Part shown: piece by piece, positions 10,240-22,241 of the stretch
Position numbering within the stretch: position 1 is the first letter of the stretch
How the letters are laid out: each line of letters opens with the position of its first letter
From: Protea cynaroides
Lineage: Eukaryota > Streptophyta > Magnoliopsida > Proteales > Proteaceae
DNA: 64,000 nt
NCBI GenBank assembly: GCA_028583415.1
Contig: CM053266.1
Coordinates: 87,054,149-87,118,148 of the forward strand
Direction of reading: 5' to 3'
The notes under the pieces: model-generated
The model's database searches: none
Seen by the model: only the letters and a program-made list of their open reading frames with translations
Told to the model about the DNA's origin: nothing
Position numbers and translations under genes: made by a program

Positions 10240-10450
10240 TGGTTTGAGGGTCGAACAATTCGACCAGAACCTTCGACCCTCGGATCGACCCTCCCATCAA
10301 CCCTCGGCTCTCGGGAATCTGACAGAAAACTAAGGGTCGGAACTGAGGGTCGGACACCCAACGACCCTCACATCGACCCTCAGCTCTTGGGAAGAACATG
10401 TTACTCCCAGGGTCGGACATACCATCGACCCTCACCATCGACCCTGCATA
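10240..10450 (-). repeat. Internal GGGTCG motif array upstream of the E1 antisense gene
   Basis: More than ten GGGTCG or CGACCC motifs in both orientations, of the kind that fills the LTR. It lies upstream of the donor of the antisense leader intron, in the place of a promoter or leader. E2 has the matching array at about 33580-33800. Confidence 0.75.
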
Positions 10451-10583
10451 GAAAAGACAGTATTTTTTCCATAAATGAATTGAAATTTGAAAGTTTACAT
10501 CGGTTAACGTGCTTACATGGAGTATCAATGATTTTTTCACTTATTTGATGATTTTCAGGCACCACCCATCTTAGAAGGAAAAT

Positions 10584-11821
10584 ATGTCTGGAAGAAGAGT
10601 AACCAGACAGAGCTAAAATGCAGTTCCACCACCACCACCTGTAGAGGAAACTAGCCAGGAGAATGTATATGTCCCAGGAAATCCAGATCAGGCAAATCCT
10701 ACAAATTTGCCACCTCCACCATCGGAACTAGAAACCGTAGTTATGAACCTAGCTCAACAGCTACAACAGATGCAACACGCACAGGCTCAGATGCAGGTTG
10801 CAATGAGAATCATGTTTCAGGCTACTCATGCTACACCCATGCAGATGGGACAAGCCAGTGCAGCACCGGTGGGTAACCACCCAGCACCTCAAACACCTCA
10901 ACAACTTGCTGCACAAATTCCAGTACCTGGTCCGGAAGCAGCTCAGGTTAATTATCAGTATCCACCCCCTATGTTTGGGGCATACCCCAAAATCAGATGG
11001 ATCACTCTCGACTGGTTGAGAGATTTTTGAAGATGAAGCCCAGGGAATTTAACGGAAAACCGTCTGATCCATTATGGCCACACTGGATAGACGAGATTGA
11101 GAGAAATTTCCTCATGATGACTATTACAGAGGAAGAAAAAGTATTATGTGCCACCTTCATGCTAAAGGGTGACGTACATCATTGGTGGAAATCAGCCAGG
11201 GTTACTTATTGACCAAGCACGCCCAACTGACTTGGGCTGTTTATAAAGAAGCTTTCTTTGAGAAATATTTTCCACGAAGCTTCAGAGATTCTATGGAGAA
11301 GGAGTTCCTGGGTCTATATCAGGGATAGATGTCAGTGGATGCATATCAATAGCGTTATAAAGAGCTGTTTTTTTTCGCACCACTTAGTATGCAAGAAGAA
11401 GACACCAAAACCCGTAGGTTCGTCACGGGACTGAGAGGAAGCATCAGAGAGCACGTTCTGGGCTTAGAAAAGAAGATTTATAATGAAGCTGTCCAAATAG
11501 CTCGAGTTATTGAATCGAGCCAGAAGGAGAGTTATTTCACACAGAATCGGGGTATCAAAAGGCCAGTTGGAAATTCTTACAACGGAGGCAATAACAAGAC
11601 ATATAAGCCTTTCCGCCCTCAGAATTTTACTGCTGCAACCAAGACTACTCCAGTAGCTCAACCTCAGCCAAAGCCAAATTCTGAAAGTCTGAAGTGTTAT
11701 AACTGCAACCAACCGGGACATATGGCAAGGGAGTGCCCTAAGCCCAAGAAGCAGTTCCATCAGAGACGGGTATATGCTATTACATCCGAGGATGCTGCTG
11801 CATCACCCAATGTGGTCACAG
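10584..11821 (+). pseudogene. E1 gag (broken)
   Basis: The start ATG at 10584 lies 25 nt after an acceptor-like TTTTCAG. The frame has a Pro/Gln-rich N terminus, the retrotransposon capsid region (KPREFNGKP, CATFMLKGDVHHWW, EKYFPRSFRDS near 11020-11310) and an intact zinc knuckle CYNCNQPGHMAREC (11695-11736). Breaks: TAA at 10614-10616; a frameshift near 10990 between the linker and the capsid; a frameshift near 11195-11215; and TAG codons near 11327 and 11351. It would form the particle shell that packages the RNA. The frame ends at the 70-bp intron-like gap. Confidence 0.85.
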
Positions 11822-11891
11822 GTATGACTGAAACTTTTTAAAGTTGTAATTACATTGTATGAGCATGTAGACTAAGTAAAATAAATCACAG
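11822..11891 (+). other. 70-bp intron-like gap between gag and pol of E1
   Basis: It begins ACAG/GTATGA and ends TCACAG/GTATC. The 10-mer TCACAGGTAT is present at both borders. A branch-like GACTAAG lies near 11871. Unspliced, gag stops a few codons into it (TAA at 11839-11841). Removal joins VVTG to IVPINGVPV in one frame, as in related elements with a single gag-pol frame. E2 has the same gap at 35252-35321, also 70 bp. Confidence 0.65.
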
Positions 11892-14800
11892 GTATCGTAC
11901 CTATAAATGGCGTACCCGTCAGAGTACTCTTTGATTCAGGAGCTACTCATTCATTTATATCTGTCTCATTCGGAAAGAAGATAAACTTACCCATCAAAAC
12001 ATTAGACTACAAATTACTTGTACGGTCACCGATGGGGTTAGAAGTAGAATTAGAGAAAGGTTATGGACCATGTCCAGTTCTCATTGGCGAGAAAACCCTA
12101 GATGCAACCTTGATACAACTTGAGGTGGCAGACTTTGACGTCATCTTGGGAATGGACTGGTTAGCTCGACATTCTGCAAACCTATTATGCGCCGAAAAGA
12201 GGCTAACATTTAAAGACAAAGAAGGAGCAGAATTCAATTTTTCGGGAACCAAACTTCCCCATAGACGCAAGCTCATACTCTCAGCACTAAAGGCTAAGAA
12301 GTGCCTTGAGAAGGGGGGAGTCGGGTATCTAGTATCAGTGGTCGACCTAACCAAGGAAGCACCACAAATGGAAGATATTGAAGTCATGCGGGAGTATCCC
12401 GACGTATTTCCAGAGGAACTACCAGGATTACCACCCAACCGAGCCACAGAGTTTGTGATAGATCTTGTACCTGGAGCCGCACCCGTATCAAAAGCACCTT
12501 ATAGAATGGCTCCTACGGAACTGAAGGAATTGAAAGTACAACTACAGGAACTGTTGGACAAGGGTTATATTCAACCAGTTATATCACCATGGGGAGCGCC
12601 GGTGTTATTCGTGAAGAAGAAGGACGGTAGCGTTCGATTATGCATCGACTATCGGGAGTTGAATAAACTAACAATCAAGAATCGATATCCACTACCTCGG
12701 ATCGATGACTTGTTCGATCAGTTGCAAGGAGCAAAGGTATTTTCTAAGATCGATCTTCAATCGGGCTATCATCAATTGAAGATTAAAGAGGGTGATATTC
12801 CTAAGACAGCTTTCAGGACCAGATACGGACATTATGAGTTCTTGGTCATGTCTTTTGGATTAACAAACGCACCAGCAACCTTTATGGAACTAATGAACCG
12901 GGTCTTCCATGATATGTTGGATACGTCAGTTATAGTATTTATTGATGATATATTGGTATACTCCAAGGACGAAGAAACTCATATCAAGAACCTAAACGCC
13001 GCCCTACAGCGTTTAAGGAAAGAGAAGCTATATGCCAAATTTTTAAAGTGTGAGTTTTGGCTAAGTGAAGTCGCCTTCTTAGGCCATGTAGTATCCACTG
13101 AAGGAATCAAAGTGGACTCCAGCAAGATCAAGGCTATTGTAAAGTGGGAAGCACCAAAGAGCGTTTCAGAAATTAGAAGTTTTCTGGGTCTAGCTGGTTA
13201 TTATCGGAGATTCGTAGAAGACTATTCCCGGATTGCCGTACCTCTCACCAGTTTGACTAAGAAAGGTGAAAAGTTCATGTGGACCGATAAATGTGAGAAG
13301 AGTTTCCAAACGTTGAAGACCAGATTGATATCTGCTTCGATTTTGACTATTCTCGTTCTAGGAAAGACATTTACTTTATACACTGATGCGTTGGGACTGG
13401 GACTAGGATGTGTGCTTATGCAAGGAGAGCAAGTAATTGCTTATGCCTCGAGACAATTGAAGATACATGAGAAAAATTACCCCACCCATGATTTGGAGTT
13501 AGCGGCAGTAGTACATTCTGTCAAGATATGGAGACATTACCTATACGGAGAGAAATTTCAGATTAAGTCGAACCATAAAAGTCTTACTTATTTATTTAAT
13601 CAAAAGGAGTTGAATATGAGACAAAGAAGATGGCTGGAATTATTGAAAGACTATGATTGTGATATCCAGTATCATCCGAGAAAAGCGAACATAGTAGCGG
13701 ATGCGTTAAGCAGAAAAGCAATGATAAAATCGCAAGGAGAGGTTAGCACAACTGCAGCAATGTGTACTACCGGAATGGTATTCAATCGTGGAAACGAGCA
13801 GTATGTGATAGACACAACGGATGGATCAGCCAACCAAGGGTTTGTTCATCGGTTTTCGAACATGTTCGCTGCATTGAAGATTATACCGAACATAATGGAT
13901 GAAGTGAAGAAAGCTATCAAATCAGATCCTTATCTGAGAACAGTACAAGAAGATATCGAGAAAGGTAGGACTAATCCTGAGTTCACCTTGGACGAAGAGA
14001 GAGTACTGAAATACAAAGGAAGAATATTGTACCTGAAACAGAAAGTATGGACATTAGACATCGACTGATGAAAGAAGCCCATACCACCATCTATTCGATA
14101 CATCCTAGAAGTACAAAAATGTATCATGATCTAAAGAAACTATATTAGTGGAGGGGAATGAAAGCAGATGTAGCCAAGTTCGTGTCTCAATGCCTAAATT
14201 GTCAGAAAATAAAGGCTAACGACAAAGACCCGCAGGACTGTTACAGCCATTACCGGAACCAGCATGGAAATGGGACTGCATCACTATGGACTACGGGACT
14301 ACCACTGACTCCTCGAGTAGTTGACGCAGTTTGGGTGATTGTGGACCGTCTGACTAAAACAGCTCGCTTCATACCTATACGACCTCAGTATACTCTAGAA
14401 AGGTTAGCAAAGCTGTATATGGATAATATTGTTCGATTACACGTGTACCAGAGAGCATTGTATCCGATAGAGATCCACGATTTACTTTCAAGTTTTGGGA
14501 AGGATTGCAAAAGGCTATGGGTACAACGTTGAAGTTCAGTACTGCATTCCACCCACAGACAGATGGACAGTCCGAGCATACAATTCAGATACTAGAAGAT
14601 ATGCTACGAGCATGTGTAATTGATTTCAAAGGATCATGGGATGAAAAGTTACCATTGATCGAGTTCGCATATAACAATAGCTATTAGGCTACTATACAGA
14701 TGTCACATTATGAAGCACTGTATGGCAGAAAGTGTCGAACTCCCTTGTTTTGGAATGAAGTTAGAGAACGTAGTATTGTTGGACCAGAATTTGTTGAAGA

Positions 14801-15357
14801 GACTTGCCAAGTGGTCGACATTATCAAGGAAAGAGTGAGAACGGCTCAGAACCATCAGAAGCAATATGCAGATACTCGACGCAGAGATCTGGAGTTCGCT
14901 GTAGGTGATAAAGTATTTTTGAAGGTATCGCCTATGCGAGGATTGAAAAGGTTCGGACAGAAAGGGAAACTAAGTCCAAGATATGTTGGGCCTTATGAAA
15001 TTCTAGCTAAGCATGGTAAAGTGGCTTATCAGTTAGCACTACCACCATCTATGTCGAGTGTGCATGACATATTTCACATTTCCCTATTGAAGAAGTATGT
15101 CAAGGATCCAACGCACGTGTTGACAGTAGATTTACCAAATTTGACTGATGATTTGACATTCGAAGTAACACCAACTGAAATCACCAGCCGAAAGGTTCAA
15201 CGAACTACATAATCGAGATATCTATTATGTTAAGGTCACCTGAAAAAGTAGAGACATGGAAGAAATTACATGGGAAGAAGAAAATGCTATGCGAAAGTAA
15301 TACCCTCACTTATTTGATCCAGAAGGTACGTACAATTTCGAGGATGAAATTTTTATA
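11892..15357 (+). pseudogene. E1 pol: protease, RT, RNase H, integrase, chromodomain region (broken)
   Basis: Protease shows LFDSGATHSF near 11927-11956. The long intact stretch 12032-14068 holds RT (KKDGSVRLCIDYRELN, SKIDLQSGYHQ, catalytic FIDDILVYS) and RNase H (YTDALGLGLGCVL, DLELAAVVH). A 1-nt loss near 14027 ends it. Integrase follows in pieces: zinc region CLNCQK (14158-14532), then HPQTDGQSEH (14505-14687) and the C-terminal domain (14700-15212) with FAVGDKVFLKVSPMRG, VGPYEIL and SSVHDIFHISLLKKYV. A further 1-nt insertion near 15205 breaks the terminal chromodomain-like tail, whose codons continue to the purine tract. Confidence 0.9.
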
Positions 15358-15369
15358 AGTAGGGGGAGT
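15358..15369 (+). other. Polypurine tract of E1
   Basis: AGTAGGGGGAG lies directly before the 3' LTR, the expected primer for plus-strand DNA synthesis. The pol tail reads through it. Confidence 0.85.
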
Positions 15370-17674
15370 TGTAAGACCCGTGTCAATCTAACCCGGTCTT
15401 ACCACCTTGAACTAGGTTTACCTATCATGGTTGAGTCAAATGGACCAAGGGCATGAAGGAGATCCAGATCCCAGGTATCAAATCGACCCAAAAACACTTA
15501 ATTTAAGGAGAGGGTCGCATACCCAGCCAAGGAGGGTCGGACCCCCCAAAATAGAAAGTCAGACCCTCAGTTTTAAAGGGAGGGTCAGACTCATTAGAAA
15601 CCTAGGGTCGACGGGATCATCGATCCTCCCATCGACCCTCAGTTGCCTCCGAAACTGAAATTATAAAATTTCCTAATTTTTTATTTGGATTCTTTCCTAA
15701 TCTCAAAGGGACTTATTTTAGAATGTTCTTACTCTATTTAAAGGACGTCCCTAAGCCTCTTTCACTCCTTTCACAACCCTAATTGAATTGAGAAAAGAGA
15801 AGAGAAGGAAAAGAGGAAGAAGAGAAGCAAGGAAGAGAATTTAGCCAAAAGAGAAGAGTTACAGAGAAGGAGTATTCTTCTCAGGTATGGATACTAATTC
15901 CATGATGTTCTACAGACCTTAGGTTAGATATTGATGAGAGTGTGATCTCGGAGAAACCCAAACCATCAACCCATGGTTAGGTTTTCATGGAAAACCATAG
16001 GAGAATGCATGAAAGCTATTTAGGTGGATGATTCATGGTTTCAGACCATGGAATGAATGTTGAATAGAATGTAGGAGCAAGCCATAGGATCCCAAGCACA
16101 AAGAATGGGCTAAAAGAGGGAAATTGACCAAAGTACACCGAGGGTCACACCGAGGGTCGATGACCATCCGACCCTAGGTGATCCTAACTATCGACCCTCA
16201 GTGTTCGAGAAGTTCCGAGTTTGGGGAGGGTCGCACCCAGGGTTGATCATGACTCCGACCCTACCTCCGACCCTCAGTTAACAGAATGATTTTTAAATTC
16301 AGAATTAATTCTAATTAAATTCTATCGACTTTGTTATGTCTTCTAGCAATACAATAACAATATAAAGGTGATTATAAAGCTTGGAAAAGTATCTATTAGC
16401 AAGCTAAGGTGAGGAAACAGAACTCTAAACTAATTGGTTAATAACAAACAGTTTTTCATTTTCATGAGTCCAATGCCATGCTTGATTCTATGTGAATATG
16501 TTTGTAATGTGCATACAACATGTCATCCAATATTTCTATTATTTGTTCATGCATATTTACTTTATTGTTTATAACATGATGATGATGATGATATAAGAAT
16601 AGGCATGTGATTGTATGTGTGTGGTTGGTGTACTTGATGCGAGCGAGTATCAGGGGAGGTGTGATGAGAACGTCAATAAACGTTAACCTTTGGCGGGTCT
16701 CAGCACTTTAGCTCTATCTCTAACTCAAGTCTTGTGCATTAGCATCGTCGTATCGTCATTACTTTAGCAAAACTATTATGTCATAGAGTATCAGGGGAGG
16801 TGGTCTCGGTCCTTGTAGTCTCTGACTCTACCGGGGGGCTTAGCTCTATCTCTATGGATATTCTGAGGGATGCTGGGGTGAGGCCTTGGATACACTGTTT
16901 GGCATTAGGATTGGTTAGTTGCGAGCCCAGTTTGCAAGCCCTCGCTAACAGGGGCTTACATGTTGGTATGGCACTATATAGCAATAAATGTTAACCTTTG
17001 TTATATAATGTTCATGATTAGGGTGGATGGGGACGACGATAAATGTTAACCTTCGGGCGGACTTCCACACCTTGTGTATAGAGGCGGGGTCAATAAACGT
17101 TAACCTTTGACCACCCAACCTTTCTATTGTGCATTGCAAACTATAAACCAGACCAAAGATATGAATTGATTGCATGCATATGTACTGTTGCATTATTTTG
17201 TCTACTCACTGAGCCGTGATGTGTGCTCACCCCATCGACGTCGAATATTTTTAGTTGATGATGCAGGTTATACCGTTGAAGATTATATGAATGCTCCAGC
17301 ATACGGGCACGTAGCGGCGATGGAAGCTGAAGCTAAAGTAGATACACATGACTCCTCTTGCGAGTGCAACTTATGTGTATTCGATTAGATATTTTCTAGA
17401 TTTCTTTATTTAGATTTAATAAAGATATGTATTTGATAATTATTTATGTCTCAGTTGATACAGAATAATTTGCTATTTAAATATTAATATCACAGTAGAT
17501 TCTCAGTTCATTTTATTATAAGACTTCCGCTATTGTGTATTTACTCTGATTATGATTATGGATGTATGGGAGTTTAGATAACACGGATATAGCCTACTCG
17601 AGATCCTGGTTGAACCATTGGTTTTCTAGCGGTTCATCACACCATTCTGAATAGTGCGGAATTGGGGTGTGACA
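15370..17674 (+). repeat. E1 3' LTR
   Basis: It matches the 5' LTR over its whole length with scattered substitutions, a shorter GAT run (near 16576) and an extra CGACCC unit near 15625. The TATA-like box is at 15735-15742, AATAAA at 17418-17423 and the end is GGGTGTGACA. Target copy AATAA follows at 17675-17679. Confidence 0.95.
17245..17388 (+). CDS. Conserved short LTR reading frame, E1 3' LTR copy
   Basis: Same 144-nt frame as at 7577-7720, intact, with DDAGYTVEDYMNA and SCECNLCVFD. In this 3' LTR it would be the last coding stretch before the polyadenylation signal of a full-length transcript. Confidence 0.55.
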   Translation: MFLVDDAGYTVEDYMNAPAYGHVAAMEAEAKVDTHDSSCECNLCVFD

Positions 17675-17679
17675 AATAA

Positions 17680-18922
17680 CGATGGCGTCGTCATGGGGGA
17701 CTTCTAATCCGCATAGGTCCTCATCACTGAAAATCAAGAAATCTCCAGTTTTTGCCCTCTTCACCGACCATTCGGTTGACTTTACACTCCTTGCGTAGGC
17801 CTTCTAGGCTTTGGCGGATGTGTTGCCTGATGCGGGGCCGTCAGTGATAGTCATCGCTTTCCTTCCTTCTTACGCGGGGTCAAATCTTGGATCGTCCTCC
17901 TAGGCCGAGGTGGCCACTGCAGCCAATACAGGTCGGTCAACTGTGAGCTGGCTTTGAGTGACTGAACTGCTGCCAATGTTGCTTTGATTCAGTGTCCTTA
18001 TGGGGGGATGTAGTCCTTTGGCATGACACGAATGGTATTGACGAGGTCGAAGGGGTAGTCGATGAGCGTTTCAGGGGGATCTAATACCAAGTAAGGGAGA
18101 GGCGGCCTCGTCTGATCCTGTCGACGATGGAAATCCTAGGGTTAAAGGGCATGAGCCGTCACCCTCTGGTTTCTAATGTATTGAGGGTTCTTCCGACCTC
18201 GTGCATCTGCTGGGGGACTGGATCAAGGGCTAGGGCTAATTGGGCTTGGATGACGCAGGCTGACCTCTGCGCCAGAGTAGGTGCCATTTCTTGTCTTTCA
18301 TTACGCCTTGGGGCCTCTTCCACCTGTCGGTCCCTGTGTCTTCGGTCGTTTCCTTCTCCTCTTCTTTCATTGTCGAATGGTTCCTGACGGGCATCCAGTC
18401 TACACCCCATGTCTGTCGCTCTTCCCATCTGTCTACGCTGCCTCCGTTTGAGGGATTCCTCTCGAGGCAGTGGAGGGTGTGCCCTTGCATCATCCCGAGC
18501 TACCGTTGGCACTTTGGATGCATTGTGATCTACATACTGACCTTAGTATCCCCTCCTGATGAGGTCTTCGATTTTAGCCGATAAATATCGGCATTCGTCA
18601 ATGGTGTGTCCGATGTCGTGGTGATACCGACAATACTTGTTTGGATTTTGCCGTCGGACCTTGGTCACAATTTTTTATGGCCTCTGAAGGTATCCATCTT
18701 TCTCTATTAATATAAACACGGCGCCCAGCGGACGGTTCAAAGGGGTGTAATCCTCAAATATTCTCAACATCCCCTTGGCTCACGCTTCTTCCCTCCTGGA
18801 CCACTTATGCTCACCGTGCTGTACAGCAACCTTTGCTTCGTCTCCCTTTTTGCCGATTGGGGCATGCACGCCCTTATTGGCCTTGTAAATTTCATTTAAG
18901 GTAGCAAAGTTCTCGCAGTGGG
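17680..18922 (-). pseudogene. E0 gag C-terminal half and start of protease
   Basis: Read leftwards from 18922 the frame continues gag from across E3 (CENFATLNEIYKAN), then KYCRYHHDIGHTIDECRYL near 18640-18580, the Cys/His block of Tat gag, and a charged Arg-rich stretch (18159-18512). After a stop the region leads into the protease-side segment ending IFSDEDLCGLEVPHDD near 17690, which is resumed beyond E1 at 5715. Several in-frame stops are present. Confidence 0.75.
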
Positions 18923-20245
18923 TGAAGTGTGTCGAGCACAACTAAAAATAATTACTCTACTTACAATTAATAGCAATGATAAGTAAAGGTCAATCCACAA
19001 AGACTAGTTAATCAAATTGTCTACTTACCAATAAAAAGGGGGGGTTTTCATCTGTAATTTAATTGACAACAAAATTAAGTGACAAAAATTCAATGGAAGA
19101 TGATGTCAATTCAAGAAAATTTACTCACGACTGTAAATTGATCACTGACCTCATATATATATTATTTTCTATTCAAATATTTAACCAAGGATTACCAAAA
19201 AACCAGACAATCCTTACCTTCCCTAATTTCATTAATTTGAGTCCATCACAAAAATTAATTCTTATCAATAAATCAATTGGTATTAAGCAATCCTCATGAA
19301 TTTACTGATAGCATTACACTCTCGGAGGGAGTTATTAATGAACAACAATCTAACAAGCATCAGATTATTTTTTATTTTTTAAGCAAGTAACAAAAACTTG
19401 GATCATAATTGTTCTGCTCAGTTGCTACTTTTCCTGAACACCATAACAATTACGGATTATTGATTCAGGTTAGCTATAAACCACATAACTTAATCAATTA
19501 ATAGGCTTCTTAATAAACTGAATCATGCAACCATTAACTTAAAAAACCAAGAAACACAAATATTTGAATAGATAAATAATTAAAATTAAGAATAAAGTCT
19601 CACAATTTACTAACCGGATTGAATTTCCCTTTAATCGACTAAAGAACTTAGCCAAACATGATAGCAAAGAAAGACAAAAGAAATAAAACTATCTTCTCAA
19701 TAATTCTTGGATGATCTATTATGTAGCCTTTACATTGCTTAAATAGCTAGAGTAGAGAAGACTAAAACTGATATGTCTAGAATTGACAACCTTATTACAT
19801 GAAAATAAAGATTAGGCAAAATCCTCTTACCTAAATTAGATAGAGAGTCATTCCATTATTAACCAAATACCACCCATAGATCTGTCAATCTTTATAATAT
19901 TTCATAGAGGTGTATATTCTCTTCAAGATTTCTAATAATCAATTAAGGCTTTCCAATAGTGAACCTTTTGTATATAAAAACCTTCCTTCTCTGGTTTGAA
20001 TTCAGATCAACTTTTCAGATCAAATTTTTAGTTTCTGGAATTCTTTCCACGTTAGAAACCTGCATGAAATTCAGAAGGTCATTATTGAAAATGTCAAAAT
20101 TTTTTAATTTTAAATATAAATTATCAATACTTTCCACCAATGTCTTATATATAAGGAATCATCACAAATGAGTACCATAAGACATAAAATATGTTAAATA
20201 GACTAAATATAAGGGGAATAAATATATAAAATTATGAATCCATCA
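18923..20245 (-). repeat. E3 left LTR (3' LTR)
   Basis: 1323 bp, starting TGAAGTGTGTCGAG and ending GAATCCATCA on the plus strand. It is matched along its length by the right LTR once the inserted solo LTR is removed. It has only a short TA run near 19142-19152. Confidence 0.9.
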
Positions 20246-21710
20246 AATTCTCCCACACTTAGCTTTTGTACGTTCTCGGACAAACTAAATACTAAGATTT
20301 TTTTTTTTTACTTTCATCCCACGGCATTCAAAGAACATGTGTACCATGAATCAGAAGTCAATTCAAGAGATCAAGAGAACAATATATGTAATAGTCAAAG
20401 GTTACTTAGCAAATATGAGCAATATCTAACATAACAGCATTATTCAAAAGTGAACATGCTAATGTTTAGTAGATTTCATCATGGAGTTCTCTCTACTCAC
20501 TCAAGAATTCAAGGTTTAACTATTTCACTCAAGATCTTACTATGAAGATGCACTATCATAGGCTTGCTTATTCACCAAAATCTTCACTACTTAAAACATA
20601 TGCATACATGAATCAAAAGGTCTTTATCAAGGTTGTAATGAGGCTAGGGTTCAAGGTAAGGATAAGAAAAATGTACTGACGTTAAAACCCAAGAAACTAA
20701 TAGAGCATTATAACAAAAATTAAGCAATCAAAATGATAAAGGATCATAAACAAAGCTCTTCAACAAAACATCCCGATACATATTTCAAACATAACAAGAA
20801 CCATTTAGTCCCATTACATCCTACTTCTTGATATACAACCATCACTTTTGACAATAGCACCCCCACACTTCTTCGATACATATTTCTCTCTTAAACCCAT
20901 TAGATAATTTCCAATGCTCTATTAACTCAAAAGTTGGTAAAACATGAAGAAAATAAATAATTCAAGGCTCATAGTTTAGGGTTCAATGAAGAATAAAGTT
21001 TAAAAGTTCAAGGTAGGTCCACTAAGGGTAAAAATATATAAGATTGGTCATTTAAGCTAAGTGGTTGTAAAATCTTATTTGCCTTTATCATCTTCATGCA
21101 TGCACATATCAATGTAATCTTGAAATGGTTCAAAGCAAGTTCTAGAGATACAAAAACATAGCAGAATATCACTCTTCAAAGAAAATAAAGATTAACATAG
21201 ATATCTCAATCTAGTTTGGCTCAAAAACTCATTTGGTTGGAATCCATCTACTAAACATGCATGCTTTACCTCTAAATGCAACTATCAATGTTATTCAAAG
21301 CTCATTTAACAAGTTGTTTCAACTAATTAATACATGTAATTTTTCACATTCAAATAGTTCCAACCCATGATATACATATTCTCGTAGTCTATTGAAATGA
21401 AAATTTAAAAAAAAAATCAGCTATTGATGAATTTTTTTTTTTTTCAAAAAATATGCACCTAACTCTCAAAAACACAACAAGCATGACACATCACACAAAA
21501 ATTAAAAACAAAACTAAAACCTAAAAAAAAATAACACAAAAGAGAAATCCTAAGTCCTCCCCCCACACTTAAATCTGACATTGTCCCTAGTAGAAGTTAA
21601 AAATGTAAAGGAAAGTAATTAAAATAGAAAAACAAATCTGATTTCGTGGGTTGCCTCTAAGCAGCGCTTGTGTTTAACGTCATCAGCTCGACTCAACACT
21701 CCTCAATCGG
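20246..21710 (-). other. E3 polypurine tract and long 3' untranslated region
   Basis: Directly right of the left LTR the minus strand reads AGTGTGGGAGAATT, a purine-rich tract. From there to about 21710 the DNA is AT-rich without a gene. A second CCCACACTT block occurs near 20861 and a third near 21561. Confidence 0.65.
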
Positions 21711-21719
21711 AATAAACGG

Positions 21720-22241
21720 GATCCCCCAGTTGCACTTCATCCATAGTATGCTCTTGAAGCCTTCAAAGAAGGGCTTGAGTCTATGCCCATTAACCTTGAA
21801 CACTTTATTAGTTTTGAAACTTCAAACTTCAACTGCACCATAAGGAAACACATTAGTAACTTCAAAGGGTCCAATCCAACGAGAATGTAACTTACCAGGC
21901 ATCAATTTAAGTCTCGAATTGTAAATCAAGACTTTCTGTTTAACCACAAATTACTTCCTAGCAATCCTCTTGTCATGAAATGCATTGGTTTTATCCTTGT
22001 ATATTCTTGAATTTTTGTATGCCTCAAGTCGTATCTTTTTCAATTCTTGCAATTGTAATTTCCTATGCTTACCCGCTTCGTTCTTATTGCTCAATTCAAA
22101 AATCTCATGTATAAACACATCAACCACATCAATAGAAAATACTGATTGAACATCACTACTGGAGTACCTCATATCCTCAAATATGTTAAATTTAATAATC
22201 TCTCCATCAAACTCCAGTAAGGGTACCATCATGGATATCAA
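21720..22241 (-). pseudogene. E3 deletion junction: end of protease region fused to integrase C terminus
   Basis: The frame 22241-21951 starts with a post-protease segment (FDGEIIKFNIFEDMRY) typical of Athila pol. Near 22085 it changes to KLQLQELKKIRLEAY and KDKTNAFHDKRI, which belong to the integrase C-terminal region. After a stop at 21951 the same region continues with KVLIYNSRLKLMPGKL, RWIGPFEV and FPYGAVEV to about 21720. The frame is kept across the junction, so a chimeric short product is possible on paper, but no catalytic domain remains. Confidence 0.75.

Larger units (their letters stand above)
5721..17674 (+). mobile_element. E1: Tekay/Del-type chromovirus, full structure, degenerate
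   Basis: The element has two LTRs (2285 and 2305 bp) that start TG and end CA, a 5-bp target duplication, a primer-binding site, an antisense gene, gag, an intron-like gap, pol and a purine tract before the 3' LTR. RT and the integrase C-terminal region match the Tekay/Del chromovirus branch of Ty3/gypsy. Several frameshifts and stops in gag, pol and the antisense gene make it non-autonomous. It lies in the protease gene of E0, antiparallel to it. Confidence 0.95.

Noticed and set aside
12061..12447. 128-codon minus frame in E1 pol
   Set aside because: Shadow of an intact protease-RT frame with clear motifs.
15370..15380. Donor-like GTAAGA at the start of the LTR as a splice site from pol to the short LTR frame
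   Set aside because: The phase does not fit: joining to the TTTTTAG acceptor gives an immediate stop.
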